Shown here piece by piece: positions 1 to 8,463 of a stretch of 64,000 bases of DNA. Under the pieces are notes generated by a model. That model made no database searches. It was not told the DNA's origin and saw nothing but the letters and a program-made list of their open reading frames with translations. The stretch comes from Adhaeribacter rhizoryzae (GTDB lineage: Bacteria; Bacteroidota; Bacteroidia; Cytophagales; Hymenobacteraceae), in the NCBI RefSeq assembly GCF_008629685.1, contig NZ_VWSF01000024.1, positions 1 through 64,000 of the forward strand, in the 5' to 3' direction. Position numbers and translations under genes: made by a program. Numbering within the stretch: the first letter of the stretch is position 1; every line of letters begins with the position of its first letter.

Positions 1-339
1 TTAGTGCAACTCACGCTGCTGGCTTTGTTTGCCGCTAGCAAGATAATGCTCTTGCACCTGGCTTCTAAACAGAAAGAAGCCGTGCCGCTGGCAGAAAGCT
101 TTACCCGGCAAGAAGTCGCTTGTCTGCAGGCTTTACAAAAACGTTATGAAGGAAAAACAGCCAAGCAGCGGAATCCTTACCCCCAAGACTCTTTACAATG
201 GTGCTACTGGATAATAGCCCGATTAGGCGGGTGGAAACCCCACGAAAAGCAGGCGGGGGTGATTACCCTTTTGCGCGGTTGGAATTACTTCCAGCATATC
301 TTGCACGGGTGGACCCTGGCCCAAAAATTTGTGTCCTAA
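1..339 (+). CDS. IS4-family transposase, C-terminal part (cut by window edge)
   Basis: The frame is open from base 1, so this is the 3' part of a gene whose start lies outside the window. The last ~110 residues resemble the C-terminus of IS4/Tn5-type DDE transposases: a W-x-IARLGGW segment followed by a Gly/Trp-rich stretch (LLRGWNYFQHIL) where the catalytic domain ends. The DDE residues are upstream and not visible, so activity cannot be judged. The GTG at base 4 is unlikely to be the true start. The gene marks the left border of the metabolic region; it is not related to the sugar genes. An insertion-sequence end would be expected shortly after the stop, where CCCTAATTTAGGG (about 347-359) is near-palindromic, but I cannot define the terminal repeat from one end. 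Confidence 0.65.
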   Translation, partial: LVQLTLLALFAASKIMLLHLASKQKEAVPLAESFTRQEVACLQALQKRYEGKTAKQRNPYPQDSLQWCYWIIARLGGWKPHEKQAGVITLLRGWNYFQHILHGWTLAQKFVS

Positions 340-381
340 TCGTAGCCCTAATTTAGGGAAGGTGCCCGGAGGGCGGAAGGG

Positions 382-465
382 TTAAACTCATCAAGAAGAA
401 AAAAAGCCGCACCAGCAAAAGCTAAAAAGGCCGAAAAAGTACCGCAGCATACCAAAAAGCCCTGA
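382..465 (+). pseudogene. possible tail of a Lys/Ala-rich protein gene next to the IS
   Basis: An open frame reads KKAAPAKAKKAEKV and ends with TGA at 463-465. This Lys/Ala/Pro-rich composition is typical of the C-terminal tail of histone-H1-like or HU-type nucleoid proteins. There is no start codon; upstream of about 382 the frame merges with the presumed insertion-sequence end. It may be the 3' remnant of a gene split by the IS4 element, or chance. There is too little sequence to assign a family. Confidence 0.25.
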
Positions 466-520
466 ATAGACAACAAAGAAACTTATACTGATTTTCCCTT
501 AATAAAATTCAAAAATATTC

Positions 521-1588
521 TTAAAAACCATCTGCAATAGGAACCCCGCCCAAAGCGCTAGATTTGTAAGCCGCTTCTACGCAGGCCATGGTGTAAATAC
601 AATCTTCTACCGAATTATCGGGTAGGGTAATTGAACCTTCGGCGGCTAGCATTACCTGGGCCATAGCACCAATAAACGCGTGCGGAAACCAACTGCCTTC
701 TATTTTCATGGTTTGCCATTGTGGTTCCTGGTTTGGTTTTAAAATCACGTATTCAAACGCATCGGGTACGCCTTTGGGGTAATCCATGAGTAAACCCAGT
801 TTTATTTTTACCGCCCCTTTAGTTCCTTCCAGTTTTATGTAAGATTGCTGGTTAGTGAGCCCAAATTGGTGACAATGGTTCGTTAAAATATTGGCCCGCA
901 CGGTACTGCCGTAATCCATAATAATATTGCTGCGCACCGAAGCCAGTTGCGCCATATGCGGGTGCTTGGTGGTTTTGGCGTAAATGCCCTGGGGGTTGCC
1001 TAAAAAACTGCGGACTAAATCTACGTAATGAATGCTGTGGTATAATATTTCGGTGCGCGGAAGTTTAAACAGAAAATCCCACAAATGCCACGGCGTGTAT
1101 ACATTCACGTTAATTTCAATATCAACCAATTCGCCCAATAAGCCTTGGTTTAACAAGTGGCGGGCTGCTAAAATGGCCGGCGCGTACCGCAACTGAAAAT
1201 TAATACCGGCCACCAGTTCTTTGGCGCGGCACAACTGTAATATTTCTTCCGCCTGGGTTAAATCTTCGCCCATGGGTTTCTGAATTAAACATGCCGAACC
1301 ATCGGGTATTAAGCGGAGCGTAGCTAATATTTCGGAAGCTGGTAAGGCAATATCAAATACTGCGTTGGGAGGGGCCTGGGCTATAAGTTCCGGTAAAGAG
1401 GCATATACCTGCGGAATATTAAATGCCGATGCTAAGCTTTGGGCTTTCTCCGGGTTTAAATCAAAAATTCCGGCCACCGGGAAATTAGCTAACTGGTACG
1501 CGGGTAAATGGGCATCTTTCACAATGCCACCCGCACCAATTATTACAATTGGCGGAGTAGTTTGAGGTAAGGTAAGTGGTGGAATCAT
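521..1588 (-). CDS. Gfo/Idh/MocA-family NAD(P)-dependent oxidoreductase
   Basis: 355 aa, the usual length for the family. The N-terminal Rossmann fold shows the dinucleotide motif GAGGI (residues 18-22) followed by AHLPAY, and the catalytic lysine motif is present as QKPMGEDL (Lys104-Pro105). The C-terminal half has the family's substrate barrel, with an HSIHYVDLVR segment carrying the expected histidines. Such enzymes oxidise or epimerise sugars, inositols or sugar acids in the cytoplasm. The gene lies 126 bp downstream of the solute-binding-like gene on the same strand, probably in one transcript. D-apiose dehydrogenases belong to this superfamily, but nothing here fixes the substrate. No signal peptide is present. 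Confidence 0.85.
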   Translation of the reverse strand: MIPPLTLPQTTPPIVIIGAGGIVKDAHLPAYQLANFPVAGIFDLNPEKAQSLASAFNIPQVYASLPELIAQAPPNAVFDIALPASEILATLRLIPDGSACLIQKPMGEDLTQAEEILQLCRAKELVAGINFQLRYAPAILAARHLLNQGLLGELVDIEINVNVYTPWHLWDFLFKLPRTEILYHSIHYVDLVRSFLGNPQGIYAKTTKHPHMAQLASVRSNIIMDYGSTVRANILTNHCHQFGLTNQQSYIKLEGTKGAVKIKLGLLMDYPKGVPDAFEYVILKPNQEPQWQTMKIEGSWFPHAFIGAMAQVMLAAEGSITLPDNSVEDCIYTMACVEAAYKSSALGGVPIADGF

Positions 1589-1714
1589 GGGAATATTTTA
1601 AACGAGCCGGAATTTACAGCCAGGCGAAAGTAAAAAGATATTTTTAACCCTGCCCGCAATATTGAGGCTAGCTTACCGGTCAGAATTTCGTGCCCCGTAA
1701 TATTTGGAAGAATT

Positions 1715-2869
1715 TTAAACTTCCGCTGGCAGACTTTCCTGGTAAATCCGGTTTATTTCCTGGAGTACGTTCTCGGGGCTACCGCCATTTTTTAAATATT
1801 CCTGCAACGGGTCGCCGGCATGGTCCTGGAAGTGCAAGTAACCGTTATAACGCGGCCGGATGTAGCCCCGGTCCATTAAGGGTAATATATTTGTAAAGAA
1901 GTTCTGGCAAAGCTGGTTGGCACTTTCGTTAAGCCAGGCTGCCCGGTGCCCGGGTTGCCCGCCGTGCTGCACGTAAATAGTAGCCTGTATTTGGGGCGAT
2001 ACCAACCATTGCGCAAACTGCAAAGCCGCTTCCTGGTGTTCCGAATAAGCCGAAACGGCCAAACCCGTGCCGCCTACCGTTGTTCGCAAGCGCCCGTGGC
2101 TGCCAAACCGCACCGTATCGGTGTAAGCCAATGTATTAGCCGCGTAGCCCAGCCGGGAATAATTTGAGTAGCAATACGCAAACGGGCAATAAAAATAATC
2201 ATTAGTCTGGGTCATGATTTCGGCCACTGCAATCGGGTTAAATTCAAAAAACTGCGGATGCACCTGACTATAAAATTCGCGCATGCTGGCCAGGGCTTTT
2301 AGTCCAATTTCCTTATTTATTACTTCAGATTTAGTTAAGAAAGGCTCTTGCCCGTGCGCCAAACAGAAGGTATAAAAATTCATAAGCAAATCTATCGGGA
2401 TAGCCGGCACGGCAACTTTTCCTTTTTTAGCTAAAGCCAACACATCTTCCCAAGTATCCGGCAAGGTTTGGTTATGTTTGGCTATCAAGTCCGGGCGATA
2501 ACTGGCGGCGGGGGTGGCTGCATCAATGGCCAAAGCCCACTGATGGCCGCCGTAGTTATAACTCAAATGCGAATACCCAACCGAATGCTGTTCCTGCTCA
2601 ACTAAATATTCGGCGGGTAAATATTCATCCAGCGGTAAAACGGTTTTATCTGCGGCAGCCCGGCCTACCCACGGGTGATCGATAATGAGCAGATCGTAAG
2701 TCTGGGTTAATTTCTCTATCGGAAAATCGGCAAATTCCTGGAGTGTTCTTTTACGCCAGGTAATTTCGATGTTTGGGTTTAATTCGGAATAACGCTGGGC
2801 GGCCGCTAATAAAGGCGTAATGCCCCGGCTGTGGCCCCAGGTAATACCCTGTAAAGTGATTTTGCTCAT
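1715..2869 (-). CDS. extracellular-type solute-binding protein (family 1-like) without signal peptide
   Basis: 384 aa. The fold signature matches ABC sugar-binding proteins of the MalE/UgpB class: an N-terminal beta strand (ITLQGITWGHSRG), a TYDLLIIDHPWVGRAAAD segment where a binding protein has its 'D..W' region, and a C-terminal GGTGLAVSAYSEHQEAA stretch typical of the family. The protein begins MSKITLQG with no hydrophobic leader or lipobox, and no permease or ATPase gene is nearby, so it is probably cytoplasmic. It may act as a sugar-sensing or storage protein, or as an accessory to the Gfo/Idh enzyme encoded downstream. A CACCAC motif (complement of 2882-2892) sits in its leader, 13-23 bases before the ATG. 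The gene diverges from the SSS symporter gene. Confidence 0.75.
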   Translation of the reverse strand: MSKITLQGITWGHSRGITPLLAAAQRYSELNPNIEITWRKRTLQEFADFPIEKLTQTYDLLIIDHPWVGRAAADKTVLPLDEYLPAEYLVEQEQHSVGYSHLSYNYGGHQWALAIDAATPAASYRPDLIAKHNQTLPDTWEDVLALAKKGKVAVPAIPIDLLMNFYTFCLAHGQEPFLTKSEVINKEIGLKALASMREFYSQVHPQFFEFNPIAVAEIMTQTNDYFYCPFAYCYSNYSRLGYAANTLAYTDTVRFGSHGRLRTTVGGTGLAVSAYSEHQEAALQFAQWLVSPQIQATIYVQHGGQPGHRAAWLNESANQLCQNFFTNILPLMDRGYIRPRYNGYLHFQDHAGDPLQEYLKNGGSPENVLQEINRIYQESLPAEV

Positions 2870-3170
2870 TTAATATTTATAATGTGGTGAAATAACTATA
2901 TATTTATTAACTACCGGTCGGCCCTGTAAAAAAGGTACACCGGTAGCGGTTTTAGCAAACCTGGTTAAAATAGCTTAGGTAAATTCTTTGTAGGATTTTA
3001 GTAAAACCTGGGTCATGCAAAAACATCAATCAGATAAGATACTATAAAAGCTGGGTAAATTTGTATAGCGTAAATTTACTAATAAATATTACATTTGTAT
3101 TTGATGGTTGATAAAATCTTTCTACCTTAAGTTTTTTATCTGAACATTCTAAAGCTACGCACACCACCAC
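2870..3170. promoter_or_regulatory. divergent intergenic region with promoter-like boxes
   Basis: 301 bp between two divergently transcribed genes. On the plus strand TACATTTG (3090-3097) matches the Bacteroidota -7 consensus TAnnTTTG; a TTG at 3061-3063 lies 26 bp upstream, longer than the usual 17-23 bp spacer. The -7-like box is embedded in a 17-mer, TTTACTAATAAATATTA (3075-3091), that recurs with one mismatch at 47537-47553 upstream of the DUF1593/DeoR pair. The last bases before the symporter ATG are ACGCACACCACCAC, a leader motif also found before other genes here. Confidence 0.45.
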
Positions 3171-4772
3171 ATGCATAACTTGCCCTTTTTCGACCTGGCT
3201 ATTATTTTGGTTTACCTCATCGGCATGGTAGTGGTGGGCATTTATTTTTCCCGGAAAAATAAAAGCGCCGAGCAGTTTACCAAGGCTTCGGGTACTATTC
3301 CGGGTTGGGCCATTGGGCTTTCGATTTACGCCACTTTTTTGAGCAGCAATACTTTTCTGGGCGTGCCGGGCAAGGCTTACGGCAGCAACTGGAATGCTTT
3401 TGTTTTTAGTTTATCGATGCCCTTGGCAGCTTGGGTAGCTTCACGGTTTTTTGTGCCGTTTTACCGGCGAACCGGTGAAGTTTCGGCTTACACGCACCTC
3501 GAAAAACGCTTTGGTCCCTGGGCCCGTACTTACGCCGTTGTTTGTTTTTTACTTACCCAACTGGCCCGCATGGGTTCTATCTTTTTTGGCATTGCCCTGA
3601 GTTTGCAGGCTTTAACCGGTTATTCCATGGAAACGGTAATGCTGGTGACGGGTATTTGTATTATTATTTATACCGTGCTGGGCGGCATGGAAGCCGTAAT
3701 CTGGACCGAAGTAGTACAGGGTGTAATTAAAACTTTGGGTGCCGTTTTAATTATTTACCTGATTGTAACCGATATGCCGGGCGGCTTTGCCAAAATAATG
3801 GAAATCGGGCAAAACGATAATAAATTTAGCTTAGGAAGTTACGCGCCCGATTTTACCCAGGCTACGTTCTGGGTGGTGCTGTTGTACGGCTTTTTTATTA
3901 ACCTGAATAATTTTGGCATGGACCAGAATTACGTGCAGCGCTACCATACGGCCCGGTCGGCGAAAGAAGCGGCCAAATCGGTGTGGTTGTGCGTGGGTTT
4001 ATACCTGCCGGCGTCTTTGCTGTTTTTTATAATCGGCACTTGTTTGTACGCCTACTACGATCTGCACCCGGAACTCATCCAGAGCATTAAAAACCAGGTG
4101 GCGCTGGAAAGGTTGCCCGCTACTGCTTCTACCGCCGATATTGCCCAAATGGCCGCCTCGTTGCAGCCCGCCGATTACGGCGACAAAGTAATGCCGCACT
4201 TTATGGTTACCAAGATTCCGGCGGGTTTAGTCGGGCTGATTGTTTCGGCCATTTTATCGGCGGCCATGAGCACCATTAGCTCCGGTATGAATGCCTCGGC
4301 CACGGTTTTCTCCGAAGATATTTTTAAACGCTACATTAACTCCGACCTGAACGATAAAAAAGGCTTGCTGGTGTTGCACCTGGCTACCGTGGTGTTTGGC
4401 TTGCTGGGCATGGGCACCGGTATTGCCATGATTGGCGTAAAAAGCATCCTGGATATTTGGTGGGAATTATCCGGAATATTTGCCGCTGGTATGCTGGGCT
4501 TGTTTTTATTAGGTATTATCAGCCGGCAAACCCGCAACGCCGAAGCGCTCACGGCCACTATAATAGGCGTATTGGTAATTCTCTGGATGACTTTTTCGCA
4601 TTTGATTCCGGTGGAGCTAGAACAATTCCGCAGCCCTTTGCATAAAAATATGATAATTGTAATTGGTACCCTTACCATTTTCCTGGTAGGGGTAATTGTT
4701 ACCAAACTTCGGAATAAAACCCCAATAGCAGCAATTACCCCAGCTTACCAAAAAGAAAAAACCTTGCAGTAA
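3171..4772 (+). CDS. sodium:solute symporter (SSS family)
   Basis: 533 aa, about 13 hydrophobic segments, full length for the family. The N-terminus carries the diagnostic SSS pattern: DLAIILVYLIGMVVVGIYF (TM1), then GTIPGWAIGLSIYATFLSS with the Ser/Thr and Gly positions that form the Na+ site, and NNFGMDQNYVQRY in the middle of the protein, the classic SSS signature. It should import a sugar or organic acid with Na+ across the inner membrane. It is followed by a DapA/NanA-family lyase gene 78 bp downstream, suggesting an acid sugar such as a uronate derivative or sialic-acid-like keto acid. The product is a homologue of the symporter at 62155-63750. The ATG directly follows a CACCACCAC leader. 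Confidence 0.9.
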   Translation: MHNLPFFDLAIILVYLIGMVVVGIYFSRKNKSAEQFTKASGTIPGWAIGLSIYATFLSSNTFLGVPGKAYGSNWNAFVFSLSMPLAAWVASRFFVPFYRRTGEVSAYTHLEKRFGPWARTYAVVCFLLTQLARMGSIFFGIALSLQALTGYSMETVMLVTGICIIIYTVLGGMEAVIWTEVVQGVIKTLGAVLIIYLIVTDMPGGFAKIMEIGQNDNKFSLGSYAPDFTQATFWVVLLYGFFINLNNFGMDQNYVQRYHTARSAKEAAKSVWLCVGLYLPASLLFFIIGTCLYAYYDLHPELIQSIKNQVALERLPATASTADIAQMAASLQPADYGDKVMPHFMVTKIPAGLVGLIVSAILSAAMSTISSGMNASATVFSEDIFKRYINSDLNDKKGLLVLHLATVVFGLLGMGTGIAMIGVKSILDIWWELSGIFAAGMLGLFLLGIISRQTRNAEALTATIIGVLVILWMTFSHLIPVELEQFRSPLHKNMIIVIGTLTIFLVGVIVTKLRNKTPIAAITPAYQKEKTLQ

Positions 4773-4850
4773 ATACCCGCTTGGCATGAAAGCAATTAAT
4801 ATTTACCTGGCGCTGCAAACAACAATGTAATATTTTACCCGCAAAATAAA

Positions 4851-5780
4851 ATGGAAAGAAAAAAAGGCTTTATTCCGGTTATGTTAACCCCATTTCAGGA
4901 GAACGGAAAAATTGATTACCGGGGCTTAACCGAATTAACCCAATTTTACCTTGAGGCAGGCGCTTCGGGTTTATTTGCCAACTGCCTCTCCAGCGAAATG
5001 TTTGAATTAACGCCCTCCGAAAGGCTGCAAATAATTAAGCATGTGCTGGAAGTAACCAACGGCACCGTTCCCGTAGTAGCCACCGGCACCTTTGGCGGAC
5101 CCATTGCAGGGCAAGCCGATTTTGTAAAAAAAGTTCATGATTTGGGCGTGCAGGCGGTTATTTGCATAACAGGTTTACTGGCCGAAGAAACTGAATCTGA
5201 AGAAATTTTTGCCCAGAATGCATTTCATTTATTTGATTTAACACCCAATATTCCGTTGGGTTTTTACGAATGCCCGGTGCCTTACAAAAGAGTAATTTCG
5301 CCGCAAACCTTAAAACAATTTGTTTCCGCGGGCCGAATTATTTACCACAAAGATACCTGCCTCGATATAGACCAGGTGCGGGAAAAACTGCGGTTAGCTG
5401 ATAATCCGTGTTTTGGTTTGTACGATGCTTACATGGTACACGCTGTAGAATCTTTGAAAGCGGGTTCGGCGGGGCTGTCGTGTATTCAGGGTAATTATTT
5501 CCCGGAGTTGGTGGTTTGGCTCTGCGAAAATTACAACAACACCAGCTTAACTGAGGAAGTAGACCGGGTGCAGCAGTTCTTTATCGATAACATGGATGTG
5601 ATGCACGCGGTGTACCCAATTGTATCTAAATATTACCTGCAAAAACGCGGTTTAAATATTTCTACTTTTACCCGCCGCGAAGTAGGTGTTTTTACGCCAA
5701 AAATCAGAAAAGAAGTAGACGAACTCTACCAAAAATATAGCCGTTTGCAGGAAGAATTAGGTCTGAAAGTAGAAATTTAA
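4851..5780 (+). CDS. dihydrodipicolinate synthase/N-acetylneuraminate lyase family protein
   Basis: 309 aa, normal for this (beta/alpha)8 class I aldolase family. The Schiff-base lysine is visible as Lys167 (IIYHKDTC) and the catalytic tyrosine as Tyr139 (FYECPVPYK). The usual GTTGE phosphate/carboxylate loop is changed to ANCLSSE (residues 43-49), so the substrate is probably not that of DapA. Family members cleave or form keto acids such as KDG, Neu5Ac or 4-hydroxy-2-oxo acids. Its place behind a symporter gene, in a window rich in pectinase genes, makes a 2-keto-3-deoxy sugar acid a reasonable guess. Cytoplasmic; no signal peptide. Confidence 0.85.
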   Translation: MERKKGFIPVMLTPFQENGKIDYRGLTELTQFYLEAGASGLFANCLSSEMFELTPSERLQIIKHVLEVTNGTVPVVATGTFGGPIAGQADFVKKVHDLGVQAVICITGLLAEETESEEIFAQNAFHLFDLTPNIPLGFYECPVPYKRVISPQTLKQFVSAGRIIYHKDTCLDIDQVREKLRLADNPCFGLYDAYMVHAVESLKAGSAGLSCIQGNYFPELVVWLCENYNNTSLTEEVDRVQQFFIDNMDVMHAVYPIVSKYYLQKRGLNISTFTRREVGVFTPKIRKEVDELYQKYSRLQEELGLKVEI

Positions 5781-5812
5781 GAACAGGCACTTCCGGTCGC
5801 AATTAATTTAAT

Positions 5813-5869
5813 AAAGAATATATTTGTTCTGAGATTTAAAACTTCAAGAACGGATATATTCTTTTATTT
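5813..5869 (+). terminator. long hairpin after the lyase gene, terminator or attenuator
   Basis: Arms 5813-5830 and 5847-5864 pair over 16 of 18 positions (AAAGAATATATTTGTTCT against its complement), with a 16-base loop, followed by a T-rich run (TATTTTTA). It lies between the lyase and the DUF3748 gene and could end transcription or attenuate the downstream gene. The stem is AT-rich, so a protein operator is an alternative. Confidence 0.5.
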
Positions 5870-5909
5870 TTAGGCGGTAAACTTAATTTCCCTAGCTCTA
5901 ATAATTCTC

Positions 5910-7229
5910 ATGCCGCTGCCCGAATACCAATTAACCAACCAGCCTTACGGCCATACCCTGCACCATACCCAATGTTTTTCCCCCGACGACCAGTGGCTGG
6001 TGTTTGATACCCGCAACGACGATACCCAAATTATATCGACCGGTAGTATTAGGATGGTAAATGTGCAAACCGGAGAGGTACGGAAACTTTACCAGGTGCT
6101 CAACCAAACCGAATATGGCCCTGGAGTAGGGGCTGCTACTTTTTCGCCCAAGGCTAACCAGGTAATATTTATTCACGGCATTCGCAACGCTAACCAAGAC
6201 CAGCCTTATAGTTTTACCCGCCGCACTGGCGTGTCCATTTGGGTAGATAAACCCCAGGAACCTGTTTTTATGGATGCCCGGAATATTGTACCGCCGTTTA
6301 CGCCGGGCGCTTTGCGGGGCGGCACCCACGCGCATTCCTGGAGCGGCGATGGTGCCTGGCTTAGTTTTACTTACAACGATTATATTATAGAGCAACTAAG
6401 TAAAACCAACCCTCAGGTGCAGGATTTAAGAACCGTGGGGGTTATGGTGCCGGGCCAGAAAGTAATGGTGCCAGACGATGGCTCTTTGGAAAACCACAGC
6501 GGCGAAATGTTTGCGGTGGTGGTAGCCCGGGTGCAGGAAAACCCCACGCCGGGCAGCGATGAAATTGAAAAAGCTTTTGACGAAACCTGGATTGGGCAAC
6601 AAGGTTACCAAAAGCCGGATGGCACCTGGCAGCAACGGGCCATTGCTTTTCAGGGGAATGTGCAGGATGAAGCCGGCGAACTCAAAACCGAAATATTTGT
6701 GGTGGATTTGCCCGCAGATATTACCCAGGCTAACCCCGGCGAACCACTGGAAGGAACCAATATTACTCGTCCGCAGGTACCCGCCGGCGTAAGCCAGCGC
6801 CGCATAACCTTTACCAAAAAAGGCGTACGGGGGCCCCGCCATTGGTTACGCACTACCCCCGATGGCAGCAGCATTGGTTTTTTGGCTCCCGATGTGCAGA
6901 ATATTACCCAAATATTCCAAGTGTCACCGAAAGGCGGAAAAATTAAGCAGATTACGTTTAATCCTTTCCCGGTGCAGGGGCAATTTAATTTTAGTCCTAC
7001 CCAGCAGCTGGTAGCGTACGTAGCAAATAACAGTATATTTATTACCAACCTCCAAACCGGCGAATCGACGCGCTTAACCGAGTTCCGGCCCGAAACTGAA
7101 AAACCCGTGGGCGCACCCGTTTGGGCTAATAATGGCAAAATGCTGGCGTATAACCGTTATATAGGCCAGGGCCTTGAGAGATTTTTGCAAATATTCCTGC
7201 TCAACCTGGAAAACTTATCAGGTATTTAG
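5910..7229 (+). CDS. DUF3748 / TolB-like beta-propeller protein
   Basis: 439 aa. The opening (HTQCFSPDDQWLVFDTRNDD) and the repeated 'FSP...L.Y' strands are those of TolB/WD40-like propellers and match what I remember of the DUF3748 family that includes E. coli YidR. No signal peptide or lipobox is seen at the chosen ATG, so the location is uncertain. Function in the family is unknown; propellers of this kind often bind oligosaccharides or act as lyases. The stop overlaps the 3' end of the convergent AraC-type gene by 12 bp. It follows the symporter and lyase genes on the same strand and may belong to their pathway. Confidence 0.7.
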   Translation: MPLPEYQLTNQPYGHTLHHTQCFSPDDQWLVFDTRNDDTQIISTGSIRMVNVQTGEVRKLYQVLNQTEYGPGVGAATFSPKANQVIFIHGIRNANQDQPYSFTRRTGVSIWVDKPQEPVFMDARNIVPPFTPGALRGGTHAHSWSGDGAWLSFTYNDYIIEQLSKTNPQVQDLRTVGVMVPGQKVMVPDDGSLENHSGEMFAVVVARVQENPTPGSDEIEKAFDETWIGQQGYQKPDGTWQQRAIAFQGNVQDEAGELKTEIFVVDLPADITQANPGEPLEGTNITRPQVPAGVSQRRITFTKKGVRGPRHWLRTTPDGSSIGFLAPDVQNITQIFQVSPKGGKIKQITFNPFPVQGQFNFSPTQQLVAYVANNSIFITNLQTGESTRLTEFRPETEKPVGAPVWANNGKMLAYNRYIGQGLERFLQIFLLNLENLSGI

Positions 7230-8090
7230 GTATTGGCGTTTGTACAGAAGTGGCGTTAAACCAGTTACTTTTTTAAAGTGCCGGTAAAAATTAGATACAT
7301 TATTAAAGCCGCATTCAAAACAAACCACTTCGGTCGGTAATTTATTTTCTATAAGCAAGCGGCAGGCGTGGCTCACCCGAATTTCAATCAGAAAATCGTA
7401 ATACGTTTTTTTAGTTAAGAGTTTAAAATACCGGCAAAAGGACGTAACACTCAGATTAGCCACGGCCGCAATTTCTTCCAGGCTAATTTCCTTTTTGTAA
7501 TGCGTTAAGGTATACGTCCAGACTTTATTCAACCGAATATTATCGGGCTCGCTGCTTTTAGAAAGAACCTGATTGAACGAAGCAATTGGTTTAAAGTCGG
7601 TGGTTTCGGCCAGGATTTTCAGCATCGTCAGCAAAATAATCAGACGATCCAAGTTAGTGGCGTTTACCGCCGCCAGCATTAAAGGGGCCAGGGTTTCGCG
7701 GGCACTACCATTAATTACCATGCCGGTTTGGGCTTTTTCGAATAATCGTGGCAATAGGTAAGCTTCGGGTAGTTGTAATAAGTGCGGGCCTAAGCAATCC
7801 GGTAAAAAATGAATAACTACTGCTTCTATCGATAGCTCAGGGTTATGCTCAAAATATTCGTCGCGGCACCGCCAGGTATGCGGCAGGTTTTGGCCCAGTA
7901 ATATTATTTCGCCGGCCGAAAAATTGCTGATATTATCGCCAATCAGCCGCACGCCCTCTCCTTTAATAACATAGTGTAGTTCCAGTTCGGGATGATAATG
8001 CCACACGGTGCCAAAGTTGGGCAGCTTATCGTGCCGCGCGCTATAAGAGTTCTGTAGTTTTACCGGTACTTTATGAAACTGGGGCTTCAT
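7218..8090 (-). CDS. AraC-family transcriptional regulator with cupin sensor
   Basis: 290 aa. Residues ~20-100 form a cupin-type sensor (WHYHPELELHYVIKGEG, then GEIILLGQNLPHTW). Residues ~185-288 are a standard AraC double helix-turn-helix, with SLEEIAAVANLSVTSFCRYF as the first and FECGFNNVSNFYRHFK as the second recognition helix. It is probably a one-component sugar sensor. It is convergent with the DUF3748 gene and divergent from the DUF3826 gene, so the natural targets are the adjacent symporter/lyase cluster and the PUL that begins at 8464. Helix 2 matches the family consensus well, so DNA binding is likely intact. Confidence 0.92.
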   Translation of the reverse strand: MKPQFHKVPVKLQNSYSARHDKLPNFGTVWHYHPELELHYVIKGEGVRLIGDNISNFSAGEIILLGQNLPHTWRCRDEYFEHNPELSIEAVVIHFLPDCLGPHLLQLPEAYLLPRLFEKAQTGMVINGSARETLAPLMLAAVNATNLDRLIILLTMLKILAETTDFKPIASFNQVLSKSSEPDNIRLNKVWTYTLTHYKKEISLEEIAAVANLSVTSFCRYFKLLTKKTYYDFLIEIRVSHACRLLIENKLPTEVVCFECGFNNVSNFYRHFKKVTGLTPLLYKRQYLNT

Positions 8091-8463
8091 GTTAAGGTGC
8101 GTCTGTTAACCAAATATTTACTTCTTTTTATCAGCCCGATTTCCATTTATTTTTCATCGCCACCACTACTTGCCTGATTTAAGCAGAAAGCTAAAAAACA
8201 GATTGCCAAGCGTAATTTATGAAGCAAACTATACAATCTTCTTGGCCTAATGCTTCCTGATGGTAAGATAGTATAATAAATTGATAATTTAGAAGATTGC
8301 CGGATTAATAGTTTTATTTATATTTGAAATAATTATTTATATTTGAAAACACAGATTGCAAGCTAGTTCAAGAACTAGTTATATTAAAGTTGACCAGCAG
8401 GGCGCAGCAAACTTACAGAACCAGAATTATTTCGGAATTATTATAAAGATTACGCACCACCAC
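8091..8463. promoter_or_regulatory. intergenic region between AraC gene and PUL
   Basis: 373 bp without a gene. It holds the tandem promoter boxes described separately (8297-8345) and an untranslated leader of about 130 bases. The leader ends in ACGCACCACCAC directly before the DUF3826 ATG, closely matching the bases before the symporter ATG at 3171. This is the likely control point for PUL induction. Confidence 0.5.
8297..8345 (+). promoter_or_regulatory. Bacteroidota-type promoter with duplicated -7 box
   Basis: TTG at 8297-8299, a 19-bp spacer, then TATATTTG at 8319-8326: a good match to the Bacteroidota housekeeping consensus (TTG, ~19 bp, TAnnTTTG). The same TATATTTG with flanking TTATT and GAAA is repeated 19 bp further on at 8338-8345. 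The duplicate may be a second start site or part of a regulator site. Confidence 0.6.
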
